NCBI GenBank assembly: GCA_903882875.1
Contig: CAIRYQ010000044.1
Span: 1 to 64,000 of the forward strand
Direction: 5' to 3'
Length of the DNA stretch: 64,000 nt
Source of the DNA: an uncultured Spartobacteria bacterium
GTDB taxonomy: Bacteria; Verrucomicrobiota; Verrucomicrobiia; Chthoniobacterales; Chthoniobacteraceae
Shown: one piece after another, positions 53,459-62,080 of the stretch
Layout of the letters: every line of letters begins with the position of its first letter
How positions within the stretch are numbered: the first letter of the stretch is position 1
Notes under the pieces: generated by a model
What the model saw: only the letters and a program-made list of their open reading frames with translations
The model's database searches: none
Told to the model about the DNA's origin: nothing
Program-made: the position numbers and the translations under genes

Positions 53459-56400
53459 TCATTCATGCGGCTGCGATTCTTTTGAAATCAGATCGCGCAC
53501 CTCTTCATCCGTGAGGTTCGCGATGTCTTCCAGAATCCTTTCACGGATAGTGGCGCTGAGTTGCGCGATGGTCGGCGCCTCGAAAAAATCCCGCAACGAA
53601 AGGTTCACATGGTAGGTGGAACGCAGCCGTGCGACGATCTGAAGTGCGAGCAGAGAATGTCCGCCAAGGCTCATGAATTCATCGTGGTTGCCGATGTCCT
53701 CGAAACCGAAAATAGACCTCCAGATTTTCCCCACGACGTCCTCCAGTTCAGTGTCAGCGCCCGGAGCGTCGCTGAATTGTTCTGCCACCGTTGCGGGCAG
53801 GATTTTCTCCGGGCGCAGCTCGTCGCCGAGATCGGTCGGGCTGACGATGACCTGCGAAAAATTCGCAGCCAATGCACGGCGAAATACTTCGATGCCGTCC
53901 CGCGTGAGGATCGCTTTTTTCAACGCGGTCTCCTTCCAGTGCTCCGTGCCCGGTGCGGATTTCAGATCAGCGAGCTGTCCCGTTTCCCTCCATCCGGGCC
54001 AGTTGATCGAGATCACGGGATACTTGCGGTGAGCGCGCGAGTAATTCGCGAATGCATCGAGAAATGCGTTCGCAGCGCTGTAATCGGATTCGGCAAACGG
54101 CGTCGTGATCGCGGTGATGGAGGAGCACAGGACGAGAAAATCCAGATGAGCATCCGCAAGCAAATCGTGCAGAACCCATGTGCCTGCGACCTTCGGTGCC
54201 ATTACCTCCGAAGCGACCGCGTCCGTTTTCGCCTGAATCAATCCTGCGCGCACGATGCCTGCAGCATGGATGACCCCGTGGATGTCTCCGAACCGTTCCT
54301 GTGTCGCGGCGAACACAGCCCGCATCGCCCGTGCATCGGATGCGTCTGCGTGCATGACGTGAACTTCCCCCCCGAGGTTTTCGATTTCGATCAATTGCCG
54401 GAGCGTCTTTGCAACTTCGGGCGCAGTGCCTGCCTGTGAGAGCAATTCCTTCCAGCGGGATTTTTCCGGAAACGGATTCCGCTTCGTGAGCACCAGCCGC
54501 GCGCGGCATGTCCCGGCAAGATGGCGAGCCAGTGCGAGCCCGATGCCGCCGGTGCCGCCGGTGATGAGATACACGCCGCGCTCGCGCAGGCGCTCTGCAC
54601 CTGGGGCGGCGGGAAGTGTGACGGGGAGAAATTTCCGACGCCAGCGATGCGCACCGCGGTAGGCCAGTAATTCTCCGGCGACTGGCTGCGCAAATTCGGA
54701 CACAATCCACCGGCGATGACGTTCATCCATTGCGGCCGGCTCGCGTTTGCCGGCGAGATCAATGTTGAAACTCGTGATGTTCGGAAACTCCCTCGGAATC
54801 ACGCCGCATGGCCCCAGCACCGTCGCCCTCGCGGGATTCAGTGATTCGTCGCCGATGACCTGGTGGATGCCACTGGAAACGATCGCCATTTTCACAGGTA
54901 AGACGATGCCGAGTTCGCCGATGGCTTGTGCGATTTGCATGAGGCTGAAGAAGCCGAGATCCTGCTCGTTTCCGCTCGCGGTCGGGGCAGCGTCCGAGTC
55001 GCCTGCGCATCCGAGATGCACGATGTGAATGCCAGCCCAGCCCGCGTCTTTGATTTCGCGGAAGAGCCGGAGGCAATCTTCGGGATCGCGCCGATCGATC
55101 ACACGCGAACCATCGGCATGATGCGCGAAGATTTTGCCAAACGTGACGACTTCGACTGTGGCGCCGAATTCCGTGAGTTGATTGCGGAATCCGTGATCAT
55201 TGCCGTGGCGATCGGAAAACACGATCCAGAGAATGCCTTCGTGCCGCACAGCGTCTGTGCCGCCGACCGCAGAAACCGTGCGTTCCCACGATGGCGCGTA
55301 GAACCAGCGATCGATTTCATTCGCGGCGGGTTCGGTTACATCCGCCGGTGTTTCGTGTGCAGGCGGGACATTGCCGGGACCGAGCCAGTAAATGGTCCGT
55401 TCAAACGGATACGTGGGAAGCGGGATGCGGTGTCGCGGTGCGTCGTGGTGCAGCGCATCCCAGCGAATTTCCACACCGCCCACCCAGAGGCGTCCGACGG
55501 ACGCGAGAAGCACCTCCGCGTCCGGCTGATTTTCGTAGTGATGGCGCAGGGTAAAAATCGCCGCTGCGGAAATGCTGTCTGGTTTCGTGGGATGCGCATG
55601 GGCAAGCACGCTGAGCGTACGCCCAGGTCCGGCTTCGAGCAGGACCGGATTTTCAATCTGCCAGAGCGCATGAAGCGCATCGTGAAAGCGCGCGGTGTGG
55701 TTTGCATGGCGCACCCAATACTCGGGGTCGGTCGCATCGGCGGCGGTGATCCATCTGCCGGTGACATTCGAGGTGAAAGGGATGGTTGGCGTGCTGAGGC
55801 GCACCGTGCGCACTTCTTCGGCAAAGGCGGGCAAGATCGGATCGAGCAGGCGAGAGTGGAATGCGTGCGTGTTTTGCACGGGCCGGTGCATCACGCCGCG
55901 GGCCGTGAGCGTGCGCGCGAAATTCTCAACTGAATCCGGTGGACCGGCGATGACGCACAGGCTCGGACCGTTGATCAGCGCGAGCGACAGATCACCCGGG
56001 AGCAACGGTAGCAGTTCTGTTTCCGGCAATGTCACCGCGAGCATTTTTGCGGGCGGGAGTTGGGCGACGAGTTGTGCTCTTCGCACGATCAGCTTCAGCG
56101 CGTCATCGAGTGAAAATACGCCGGACAGGCAGGCCGCGACGTATTCGCCCATGCTGTGCCCGACGATGGCTTGCGGAACGATGCCGAGATCCATCCACAG
56201 CCGTGCAAGCGCGTATTCGATTGTGAAAAGCGCGGGCTGCAAATGTTCGGTCTGATTGAGTTGCCGAGAGTCTTCGTCGTCCGGCGGCTGCGTGTTGCCC
56301 GCGAGCATTTTTTTCAGATCTATGCCCTGAGTTGCCGCGGATTTCTGCCAATCGCGATTTTTCGGATAGAGGATGTCGCGGATGTCGTGGCCAAGGTGCG

Positions 56401-58087
56401 TGTGAAGAATTTCCGCGCAGCGATCCACCTCGCGCCTGAAGACGGGGAAGGCGGCGTACAGCTCGCGTCCCATGCCGACGTAGTGGTCGCCGACGCCGGG
56501 CAGCAGCAGCACGACCGCGCGCTTGGCGCCTTCATCCACGCGGGCAATGGAAAGCCGCGCCGGTTTCGCTGCGAGCGCCGCGATGGCCCCGGCGCGATCC
56601 GCCGCGACGATGAAACGCCGGTGCTGCATCGCGCGGCGTCCGTTCTGCAACGTGAATGCGACGTCGTCCATATTGGCCGACGTGTTGCTTTCCAGAAATT
56701 CGCGCAACCCTTCCGCGGATGCGGCGAGCGCAGTCTCAGTACGGGCCGAGAGGATGAGCAAGTTCGGCCGGCGCGTTTCCTTTGCGGGTGCGGATGGCGG
56801 CGCCTCTTCGAGAACAACGTGCGCGTTCGTCCCGCCCATGCCGGTGGACATGATGCCTGCGCGTCGCGGGCCATTTGTGTTTGTCCACGGAGTGAGCTGC
56901 GCATTCACGAAGAACGGCGTTGCGGAAAAATCGATCTCCGGATTCGGCTGGGAAAAATTCAGACTCGCCGGAATCTGCCGGTGCTGCAGCGCGAGCACGG
57001 TCTTGATCAAACCGGCCATGCCCGCTGCAGCATCAAGATGGCCGACATTCGTTTTCACTGAGCCGATGGCGCAGAAACCGGAACGCTTCGTCGAAGCGCG
57101 AAACGCTTTGGTCAGCGCGCACACCTCGATGGGATCGCCGACGGGCGTGCCGGAGCCGTGGGCCTCGATGTAGCTGATGCTGTCTGCATTCACGTCGGCA
57201 TTTGCCAATGCCTCGATTACGGCATCCGCTTGGCTGTTCACGCTCGGCGCCGTGTAGCCGGCCTTCTCCGCGCCGTCGTTGTTGATCGCGGAGCCCTTGA
57301 GGATCGCGCGGATCGTGTCGCCATTGGCGATGGCATCACTCAGCCGTTTCAGCACGACCACGCCGCCGCCGCTGCCGAAGACTGTGCCATTCGCCGCCGC
57401 GTCGAATGCGCGCACGTGCCCGTCGGGTGAGGACACGCCGCCGGGATCGGAAAAATATCCGGCGCGGTGCGGTGCGCGGGTCGAGACTGCGCCGGCCAGT
57501 GCGATGTCCGTCTCGCCACTGAGCAGACTTTGCCGAGCGAGATGCACGGCGACGAGCGAGGTGGAGCACGCGGTCTGGACGGTGAGGCTGGGGCCTTTCA
57601 GATCGAGTTTGTAGGAGATGCGCGTGCTGAGGAAATCCTTGTCGTTGAAGATGAGCGTCGGGATGTAGTCCTCGGCAAAATTCCGGTTCAGCCCGGCGTG
57701 CATGAAGTAGGTGTTCATCGCAGCGCCGGCGAAGACGCCGATTCGCCCTGGAAAGCGCTTCGTGTCGCAGCCCGCGTCTTCGAGCGCGTCGTGCGCAAGT
57801 TCCAGCAGGATGCGGTGCTGCGGGTCCATCGTCCGCGCTTCGTTCGGAGTGAATCCGAAAAATGCCGCGTCAAACGCGCCGGGTTCGTCGAGGACGGGCG
57901 CGGCCTTTACGTAATTGGGCGCGGTCAGGTGGGATTTTGGCGAGCCGGATTGCAGGATGTCGTCGTCGGAAAGCTGCGTGATGGATTCCACTCCGGCAGC
58001 GAGGTTGCGCCAGAATTCCTCCGCATTTCGCGCGCCGGGAAAGTGGCAGGCGAGTCCGACAATGGCGATGTCCAGGCTGTCGTCCAT
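53459..58087 (-). CDS. Type I polyketide synthase module KS-AT-KR-ACP
   Basis: 1542 residues from the ATG at 58087, chosen because GGAGG lies 9 nt upstream. Ketosynthase: TVQTACSTSLVAVHLA (Cys), YIEAHGSGTPVGDP (His; Ser replaces the usual Thr), AIGSVKTNVGHLDAAAG (His). Acyltransferase: LLLPGVGDHYVGMGRELY, IVGHSMGEYVAACL (about residue 642) and NTHAFHSRLLDP; HAFH is the malonyl-type motif. The KR has a structural subdomain (WFYAPSWERT), GVYLITGGTGGIGLALARHL (about 1177), and the catalytic Ser/Tyr pair in VLCSSITA and ESDYSAANAFLDA; no DH or ER. ACP SLGGHSLLALQIV (about 1473) and an acidic tail (LTDEEVRDLISKE) end the protein. The expected output is a beta-hydroxyacyl-ACP passed to the NRPS. 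Confidence 0.93.
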   Translation of the reverse strand: MDDSLDIAIVGLACHFPGARNAEEFWRNLAAGVESITQLSDDDILQSGSPKSHLTAPNYVKAAPVLDEPGAFDAAFFGFTPNEARTMDPQHRILLELAHDALEDAGCDTKRFPGRIGVFAGAAMNTYFMHAGLNRNFAEDYIPTLIFNDKDFLSTRISYKLDLKGPSLTVQTACSTSLVAVHLARQSLLSGETDIALAGAVSTRAPHRAGYFSDPGGVSSPDGHVRAFDAAANGTVFGSGGGVVVLKRLSDAIANGDTIRAILKGSAINNDGAEKAGYTAPSVNSQADAVIEALANADVNADSISYIEAHGSGTPVGDPIEVCALTKAFRASTKRSGFCAIGSVKTNVGHLDAAAGMAGLIKTVLALQHRQIPASLNFSQPNPEIDFSATPFFVNAQLTPWTNTNGPRRAGIMSTGMGGTNAHVVLEEAPPSAPAKETRRPNLLILSARTETALAASAEGLREFLESNTSANMDDVAFTLQNGRRAMQHRRFIVAADRAGAIAALAAKPARLSIARVDEGAKRAVVLLLPGVGDHYVGMGRELYAAFPVFRREVDRCAEILHTHLGHDIRDILYPKNRDWQKSAATQGIDLKKMLAGNTQPPDDEDSRQLNQTEHLQPALFTIEYALARLWMDLGIVPQAIVGHSMGEYVAACLSGVFSLDDALKLIVRRAQLVAQLPPAKMLAVTLPETELLPLLPGDLSLALINGPSLCVIAGPPDSVENFARTLTARGVMHRPVQNTHAFHSRLLDPILPAFAEEVRTVRLSTPTIPFTSNVTGRWITAADATDPEYWVRHANHTARFHDALHALWQIENPVLLEAGPGRTLSVLAHAHPTKPDSISAAAIFTLRHHYENQPDAEVLLASVGRLWVGGVEIRWDALHHDAPRHRIPLPTYPFERTIYWLGPGNVPPAHETPADVTEPAANEIDRWFYAPSWERTVSAVGGTDAVRHEGILWIVFSDRHGNDHGFRNQLTEFGATVEVVTFGKIFAHHADGSRVIDRRDPEDCLRLFREIKDAGWAGIHIVHLGCAGDSDAAPTASGNEQDLGFFSLMQIAQAIGELGIVLPVKMAIVSSGIHQVIGDESLNPARATVLGPCGVIPREFPNITSFNIDLAGKREPAAMDERHRRWIVSEFAQPVAGELLAYRGAHRWRRKFLPVTLPAAPGAERLRERGVYLITGGTGGIGLALARHLAGTCRARLVLTKRNPFPEKSRWKELLSQAGTAPEVAKTLRQLIEIENLGGEVHVMHADASDARAMRAVFAATQERFGDIHGVIHAAGIVRAGLIQAKTDAVASEVMAPKVAGTWVLHDLLADAHLDFLVLCSSITAITTPFAESDYSAANAFLDAFANYSRAHRKYPVISINWPGWRETGQLADLKSAPGTEHWKETALKKAILTRDGIEVFRRALAANFSQVIVSPTDLGDELRPEKILPATVAEQFSDAPGADTELEDVVGKIWRSIFGFEDIGNHDEFMSLGGHSLLALQIVARLRSTYHVNLSLRDFFEAPTIAQLSATIRERILEDIANLTDEEVRDLISKESQPHE

Positions 58088-58101
58088 CACCGCATTCCTC
58101 C
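58088..58101 (-). promoter_or_regulatory. Ribosome binding site of the PKS gene
   Basis: GGAGG on the minus strand at 58097-58101, with 9 nt to the ATG at 58087 (6 nt to an alternative GTG at 58090). It argues against the longer in-frame start at 58120. Most other genes of this run show no clear Shine-Dalgarno sequence, so this one is unusual. Confidence 0.6.
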
Positions 58102-58142
58102 ATTGGGAAGCCTCTGCCACATGCTGAGATTTTTCCGTGCGC

Positions 58143-59783
58143 TCATTTTTTCACAAGCTCGGGTTCCGGCAGCGCATTGCGGTTCGCCTTGCCGGTCGCG
58201 GTCAGCGGGATTTCCGCGATGCGCTCGAAATGACTCGGCACCATGTAGTCGGGCAGCCGCTCCTTGAGGTGGTTTTTCAAAAGCGTGAGATCGAGCGGTG
58301 CGCGTTCGACTAGGTAGGCGACGATCAAAATCACGCTCTCAGAGTATCGTTTCACCACGACGACGCAGTCCGCCACGCCGGGAAATTCGCGGATCGTATT
58401 TTCGATTTCGCCGAGTTCGATGCGCAGTCCGCGGATCTTCACCTGATGATCCTCGCGCCCGAGATATTCGACATTTCCATCCGGCAGCCAGCGCGCCACA
58501 TCGCCGGTGCGATAGATGCGCTCGCCGGGCGCGAGCGGATTGTCGGTGAACTTTTCCGCAGTCAGCGCCGGATTATTCAGGTAGCCGCGTGCAAGGCCGA
58601 CTCCCGCGAGGCACAGTTCGCCGGGCTCGCCGATGGCTGCGGCGCGTCCGTCCTTAATCACATGCAGTTGCGTGTTGTGGATCGGTTTGCCGATGGGGAT
58701 GCGCGTGAAATCATCGCCGCGGGGACAGTCGAACCACGTCACATCCACGGTCGCTTCAGTCGGGCCGTAGAGGTTCGTCAGATGCGCGCTTGTCGTGCTA
58801 CCGAGCAGTTCATTGAACTTCCGCACATGCGCGGGCATGAGCGCTTCGCCGCTCGCAAAGACGCGACGCAGGGACACAAGGCCGTCGAAAGTTTTCGCAT
58901 CACGCCCGTCGAGATATTGGAGGAAGACGTTCAGCATTGAGGGGACGAAGTGCATCACGCTCACGCGTTGACGGCGGATCGTGTCGAGCAGCACCATCGG
59001 GATTTTTTCGCCGCCGGGCCGGAGGAAGCAGAGCTTCGCGCCTGCAATCGCCCACCAGAAAAGTTCCCACACCGACACGTCGAAATAATAGGGCGTTTTT
59101 TGCAGGATCACATCGTCCGCACCGATGGGATAAGCGCACTGCATCCAGTGCAGGCGGTTCACCACCGCGCGGTGCTCGATCATCACGCCCTTCGGTTTGC
59201 CGGTGGAACCGGAAGTGTAAATCACGTAGGCGAGATCGTCGGGCTTTGCGGAAGCGGTGGGATTTTCCTCGGACCCGGTGAATGTGTCCGCGCTTTCGAG
59301 GTTGATGGTTTTTCCACCGAAGCCCGCAAATGCGCAGTGCTTCTCCTGCGTGAGCAGCACGCGCACGCCTGCGTCCTGAAGCAGGTAACGGGTGCGTTCA
59401 GGCGGGTTGTCGGGCGCGATGGGGAGGTATGCGGCACCGGCCTTCAGGATGCCGAGCAGCCCGAGCATCATCGAAAAGGAACGCTCGACGATGAGGCCGA
59501 CAATGCTGCCGGGCCCGACGCCTTCGACCCGCAGGCTATGCGCGAGCTGGTTCGCCTTCGCGTTGAGCTGCGCGCAGGTGAGCGTTGGCGTGCCGAAAGT
59601 TTTGTCGTGTTCGCAGAACACCGCGATGTCGTTTCCGCGTGCAGCGAGCTGTTCCTCGATGATCCCGTGCAGTGTCGCCTGATCGGGGAACGGATGTGCG
59701 GTGTCGTTGAAGCGCGCGATGCGTTCGGCGTCGTCAGCGGTGATGGACTGCGTGGATTGCATGGGCTGGATGCAAAAATTCAC
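58143..59783 (-). CDS. Stand-alone adenylation protein, predicted serine-specific (ZmaJ-like)
   Basis: 546 residues from the GTG at 59783, which overlaps the upstream stop as GTGA; an ATG at 59762 is the alternative. Only an AMP-binding domain is present, with no carrier: YVIYTSGSTGKPKGVMIEHR (about residue 189), YYFDVSVWELFWWA, LYGPTEATVDVTW, GERIYRTGDVARW and EIPLTATGKANRNAL with the catalytic Lys. The binding pocket, aligned by eye with GrsA, reads D-V-W-S-F-S-L-V-D-K, one residue different from the EntF serine code. In zwittermicin biosynthesis the free serine A domain ZmaJ loads Ser on an ACP, which is oxidised to aminomalonyl-ACP. The neighbours here (free ACP, acyl-ACP dehydrogenase, hydroxyacyl-ACP dehydrogenase) fit that route. 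Confidence 0.88.
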   Translation of the reverse strand: MNFCIQPMQSTQSITADDAERIARFNDTAHPFPDQATLHGIIEEQLAARGNDIAVFCEHDKTFGTPTLTCAQLNAKANQLAHSLRVEGVGPGSIVGLIVERSFSMMLGLLGILKAGAAYLPIAPDNPPERTRYLLQDAGVRVLLTQEKHCAFAGFGGKTINLESADTFTGSEENPTASAKPDDLAYVIYTSGSTGKPKGVMIEHRAVVNRLHWMQCAYPIGADDVILQKTPYYFDVSVWELFWWAIAGAKLCFLRPGGEKIPMVLLDTIRRQRVSVMHFVPSMLNVFLQYLDGRDAKTFDGLVSLRRVFASGEALMPAHVRKFNELLGSTTSAHLTNLYGPTEATVDVTWFDCPRGDDFTRIPIGKPIHNTQLHVIKDGRAAAIGEPGELCLAGVGLARGYLNNPALTAEKFTDNPLAPGERIYRTGDVARWLPDGNVEYLGREDHQVKIRGLRIELGEIENTIREFPGVADCVVVVKRYSESVILIVAYLVERAPLDLTLLKNHLKERLPDYMVPSHFERIAEIPLTATGKANRNALPEPELVKK

Positions 59784-60931
59784 CGCGCGTGTTTTGGCTC
59801 GGCTTCGAGGAATGCGCGGCTGATCAGTTCCTCGTGTATCTGCGATGTGCCCTCGATGATTTCGAGCAGCTTCGCGTCGCGGTGGTAGCGCGACACGGGA
59901 GCGCTTTCATGGCAGCCGGCAGCGCCCCAGATTTGCACCGCGTCGTCCGCGGCGCGCACGGCAGCGCGCGAGGCGAAATATTTTGCCGTGAGTGTCTTTG
60001 TGAACGCCTCGGGTTCGCGCTCATCGGTCGCGCGGCACGCGGCGAGGCAGAGGAGTTCGGCTGCGCGCAAATCCGTGCCCATGCGGGCAATCATGGCGCG
60101 AGTCGTTCCAAAATCACCGACCCATGCGTTGCCGAGCCTGCGCGTCGCGGCGCGCGACACGGATTCCTCGACGCACGCACGCAGCAGCCCGAGCGCGGAG
60201 CATGCGGTGCTGAGACGTCCAAATTGCATCCCGATCGGAACGACATGACTCAGCGCGAAGCCCGGCTTTCCGATCACATTTGCAGCGGGAACTTCCACAT
60301 CGGTGAAAGTCGCCGTGCCGAGTCCCGCTGCGCGGTAGCCGACCATCCCGGTGATCGGTTCGACGCTCACGCCTGCGGATTCGCGCGGCACGATGCACGC
60401 GACCGGTAACGCGCCCGCGTGGCCGACGACGACAAACACGCCCGCAGTCTGCGCGTAGGAAATCCAAGTCTTCTGTCCGTTCAGCCGGAATGCGCCGCCG
60501 CCCGCATCGGTGAATTGCGTGCGCAGCGCCTGCAGATCGCTGCCACCCGTCGGCTCTGTGAGCCCGAATGCGCCGATGATTTCTCCGCGCGCGAGCGGCG
60601 GGAGCCAGCGGGATTTTTGATTATCGGTGCCCCACTTCAGCAGCGCCATCGAGACCATCGCCTGCACGGTGATCAGGTCGGTGAGTGCCGCGCTCTCGCG
60701 GCCGAAGGCTTCGTTCAGCAGGCCGAATGTGACCATGTCCCAGCCCTGCCCACCGAATTTTTCGGGCAGCATGTTGCCGAGGTATCCGGCCTCCGACATG
60801 CGCGCGACGACATCGCCGGTAAGATTTTCCGCGCGGTCCCACTCGGCGGCAAACGGCGCGACGTGCCGTGCGACAAACTCGCGGAAGTCGCGCTGGCGTG
60901 CGCGCTGTGCGTCGTTGAGGAAGCTGTCCAT
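59780..60931 (-). CDS. Acyl-ACP dehydrogenase, FkbI/ZmaI-like
   Basis: 383 residues, the length of acyl-CoA dehydrogenases. FAD-binding and fold landmarks: YLGNMLPEKFGGQGWDMVTF, GAFGLTEPTGGSDLQALRTQ, GQKTWISYAQTAGVFVVVG, DDAVQIWGAAGCHES, and the C-terminal RDAKLLEIIEGTSQIHEELI. The TEPTGGSD block and the SYAQ variation resemble the branch that works on carrier-bound hydroxy- or amino-acyl groups (FkbI, AsmI, ZmaI). In that role it would oxidise an ACP-bound aldehyde or alcohol on the way to hydroxymalonyl- or aminomalonyl-ACP. It starts 6 nt after the ACP gene and overlaps the serine A gene by 4 nt. Confidence 0.88.
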   Translation of the reverse strand: MDSFLNDAQRARQRDFREFVARHVAPFAAEWDRAENLTGDVVARMSEAGYLGNMLPEKFGGQGWDMVTFGLLNEAFGRESAALTDLITVQAMVSMALLKWGTDNQKSRWLPPLARGEIIGAFGLTEPTGGSDLQALRTQFTDAGGGAFRLNGQKTWISYAQTAGVFVVVGHAGALPVACIVPRESAGVSVEPITGMVGYRAAGLGTATFTDVEVPAANVIGKPGFALSHVVPIGMQFGRLSTACSALGLLRACVEESVSRAATRRLGNAWVGDFGTTRAMIARMGTDLRAAELLCLAACRATDEREPEAFTKTLTAKYFASRAAVRAADDAVQIWGAAGCHESAPVSRYHRDAKLLEIIEGTSQIHEELISRAFLEAEPKHAR

Positions 60932-60937
60932 CGTCGG

Positions 60938-61204
60938 TCAGGCGGCGGCGGGCTGCGCCTGTTTTCGGAGCACGAAGCCGGCGGCGGCCTCGATGGATTT
61001 GAAATTTGCGATGTCGAGATCGTCCGGGCCGACTTCGATGGCGAACGTCTTCTCGATAAACGTCATCAGTTGTACGGCAAAGAGCGAGTTCACGATGCCG
61101 CTCTCGAAAAGGTTGTCGTCGTCCGCGAGGTCGGGGACATGGATCGAGGCGAGGATGAACGCGCGGATTTTTTCGCGGATGAGTTTTTCGTCGGTGGTGT
61201 TCAT
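60938..61204 (-). CDS. Free acyl carrier protein, FkbJ/ZmaD type
   Basis: 88 residues. The phosphopantetheine site is in NLFESGIVNSLFAVQLMTFI (Ser of V-N-S-L instead of the common D-S-L), which is the form seen in the ACPs dedicated to methoxymalonyl, hydroxymalonyl and aminomalonyl units. The flanking helices (KIRAFILASIHVPDLADDDN and VGPDDLDIANFKSIEAAAGF) complete a normal four-helix ACP. It is the only free carrier in the window, set between the two dehydrogenase genes. Confidence 0.9.
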   Translation of the reverse strand: MNTTDEKLIREKIRAFILASIHVPDLADDDNLFESGIVNSLFAVQLMTFIEKTFAIEVGPDDLDIANFKSIEAAAGFVLRKQAQPAAA

Positions 61205-61218
61205 GCGTGGTGTGAGGT

Positions 61219-62079
61219 TCAGGCTTCCGGATAAGTGTGAAATCCGCGGCCCGTCTTGCGGCCGAGATGTCCCTCCGCGACGAGCTGCCGTAGCAGCGGG
61301 CAGACGCGGAATTTCGGGTCTCGAAATTCATCAAAAAGCACGTCGAGCGAATTCGCCACGGTGTCGAGGCCGATGAGGTCGGCGGTTTCAAGCGGCCCCA
61401 TTTTGTGTCCGAAGCACTGCTTGAAAATTTTGTCTATGTCCTCCGCCGTGGACACGCCGTCCTGCAACACCGCTGCAGCCTCATTCATGAAAAGATGTGA
61501 GATGCGGTTCGAAACGAAGCCCGGCGAATCATTCACGATGATCGCCTGCTTGCCGAGTTGCGCAAAAAGTGCGAGCAGCTTTGCAATTGTGTCGTCGGAA
61601 GTCTGCACGCCGCGGATGACCTCGACGGTCGGCATGAGATGCACCGGGTTCATCGCGTGCAGGCCGATGACCTGCGCGGGCCTGCGCGTGAGTGCCGCGA
61701 CGCGCGCGATCGGGATGCACGATGTGTTCACACCGAAGCACGCGGCGGGCGGCATGAACGAATCGAGCAGCTCGTAAATCGGGCGCTTGATTTCCCATTT
61801 CTCCGGCACGTTCTCGATCACGAATTCGCACGGCGTAAGATCGCGCAGTTCGCGGGTAAAAATCATGCGTGCGAGCGCATCCTCCCGCGACACGCGGGGC
61901 AGCGATTTTGAAAACATCGGTGCAAAGCGGATGCTTTTCAGCACTTCGCTGCGGGCGCGTTCGAGTGCAGCGTCCGAGACATCCACAGCGATCACATTGA
62001 GCCCGTGCAGAGCAAGGTCAGTGATGAGGCCCGTGCCGATAGTGCCTGCGCCGATGACTCCGACGGTGGAAAATTTCAT
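61219..62079 (-). CDS. 3-hydroxyacyl-ACP dehydrogenase, FkbK/ZmaG-like
   Basis: 286 residues from the ATG at 62079, one base after the stop of the FkbH-like gene. N-terminal NAD site VGVIGAGTIGTGLITDLALH, catalytic region VIGLHAMNPVHLMPTVEVIR with the His, then IIVNDSPGFVSNRISHLFMN and a C-terminal domain (GHKMGPLETADLIGLDTVAN) that ends RKTGRGFHTYPEA. This is the 3-hydroxybutyryl-CoA dehydrogenase fold. In FkbK-type cassettes it oxidises glyceryl-ACP (or a seryl equivalent) at the primary alcohol. Its position between FkbH and the ACP supports that role. Confidence 0.9.
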   Translation of the reverse strand: MKFSTVGVIGAGTIGTGLITDLALHGLNVIAVDVSDAALERARSEVLKSIRFAPMFSKSLPRVSREDALARMIFTRELRDLTPCEFVIENVPEKWEIKRPIYELLDSFMPPAACFGVNTSCIPIARVAALTRRPAQVIGLHAMNPVHLMPTVEVIRGVQTSDDTIAKLLALFAQLGKQAIIVNDSPGFVSNRISHLFMNEAAAVLQDGVSTAEDIDKIFKQCFGHKMGPLETADLIGLDTVANSLDVLFDEFRDPKFRVCPLLRQLVAEGHLGRKTGRGFHTYPEA

Positions 62080-62080
62080 G

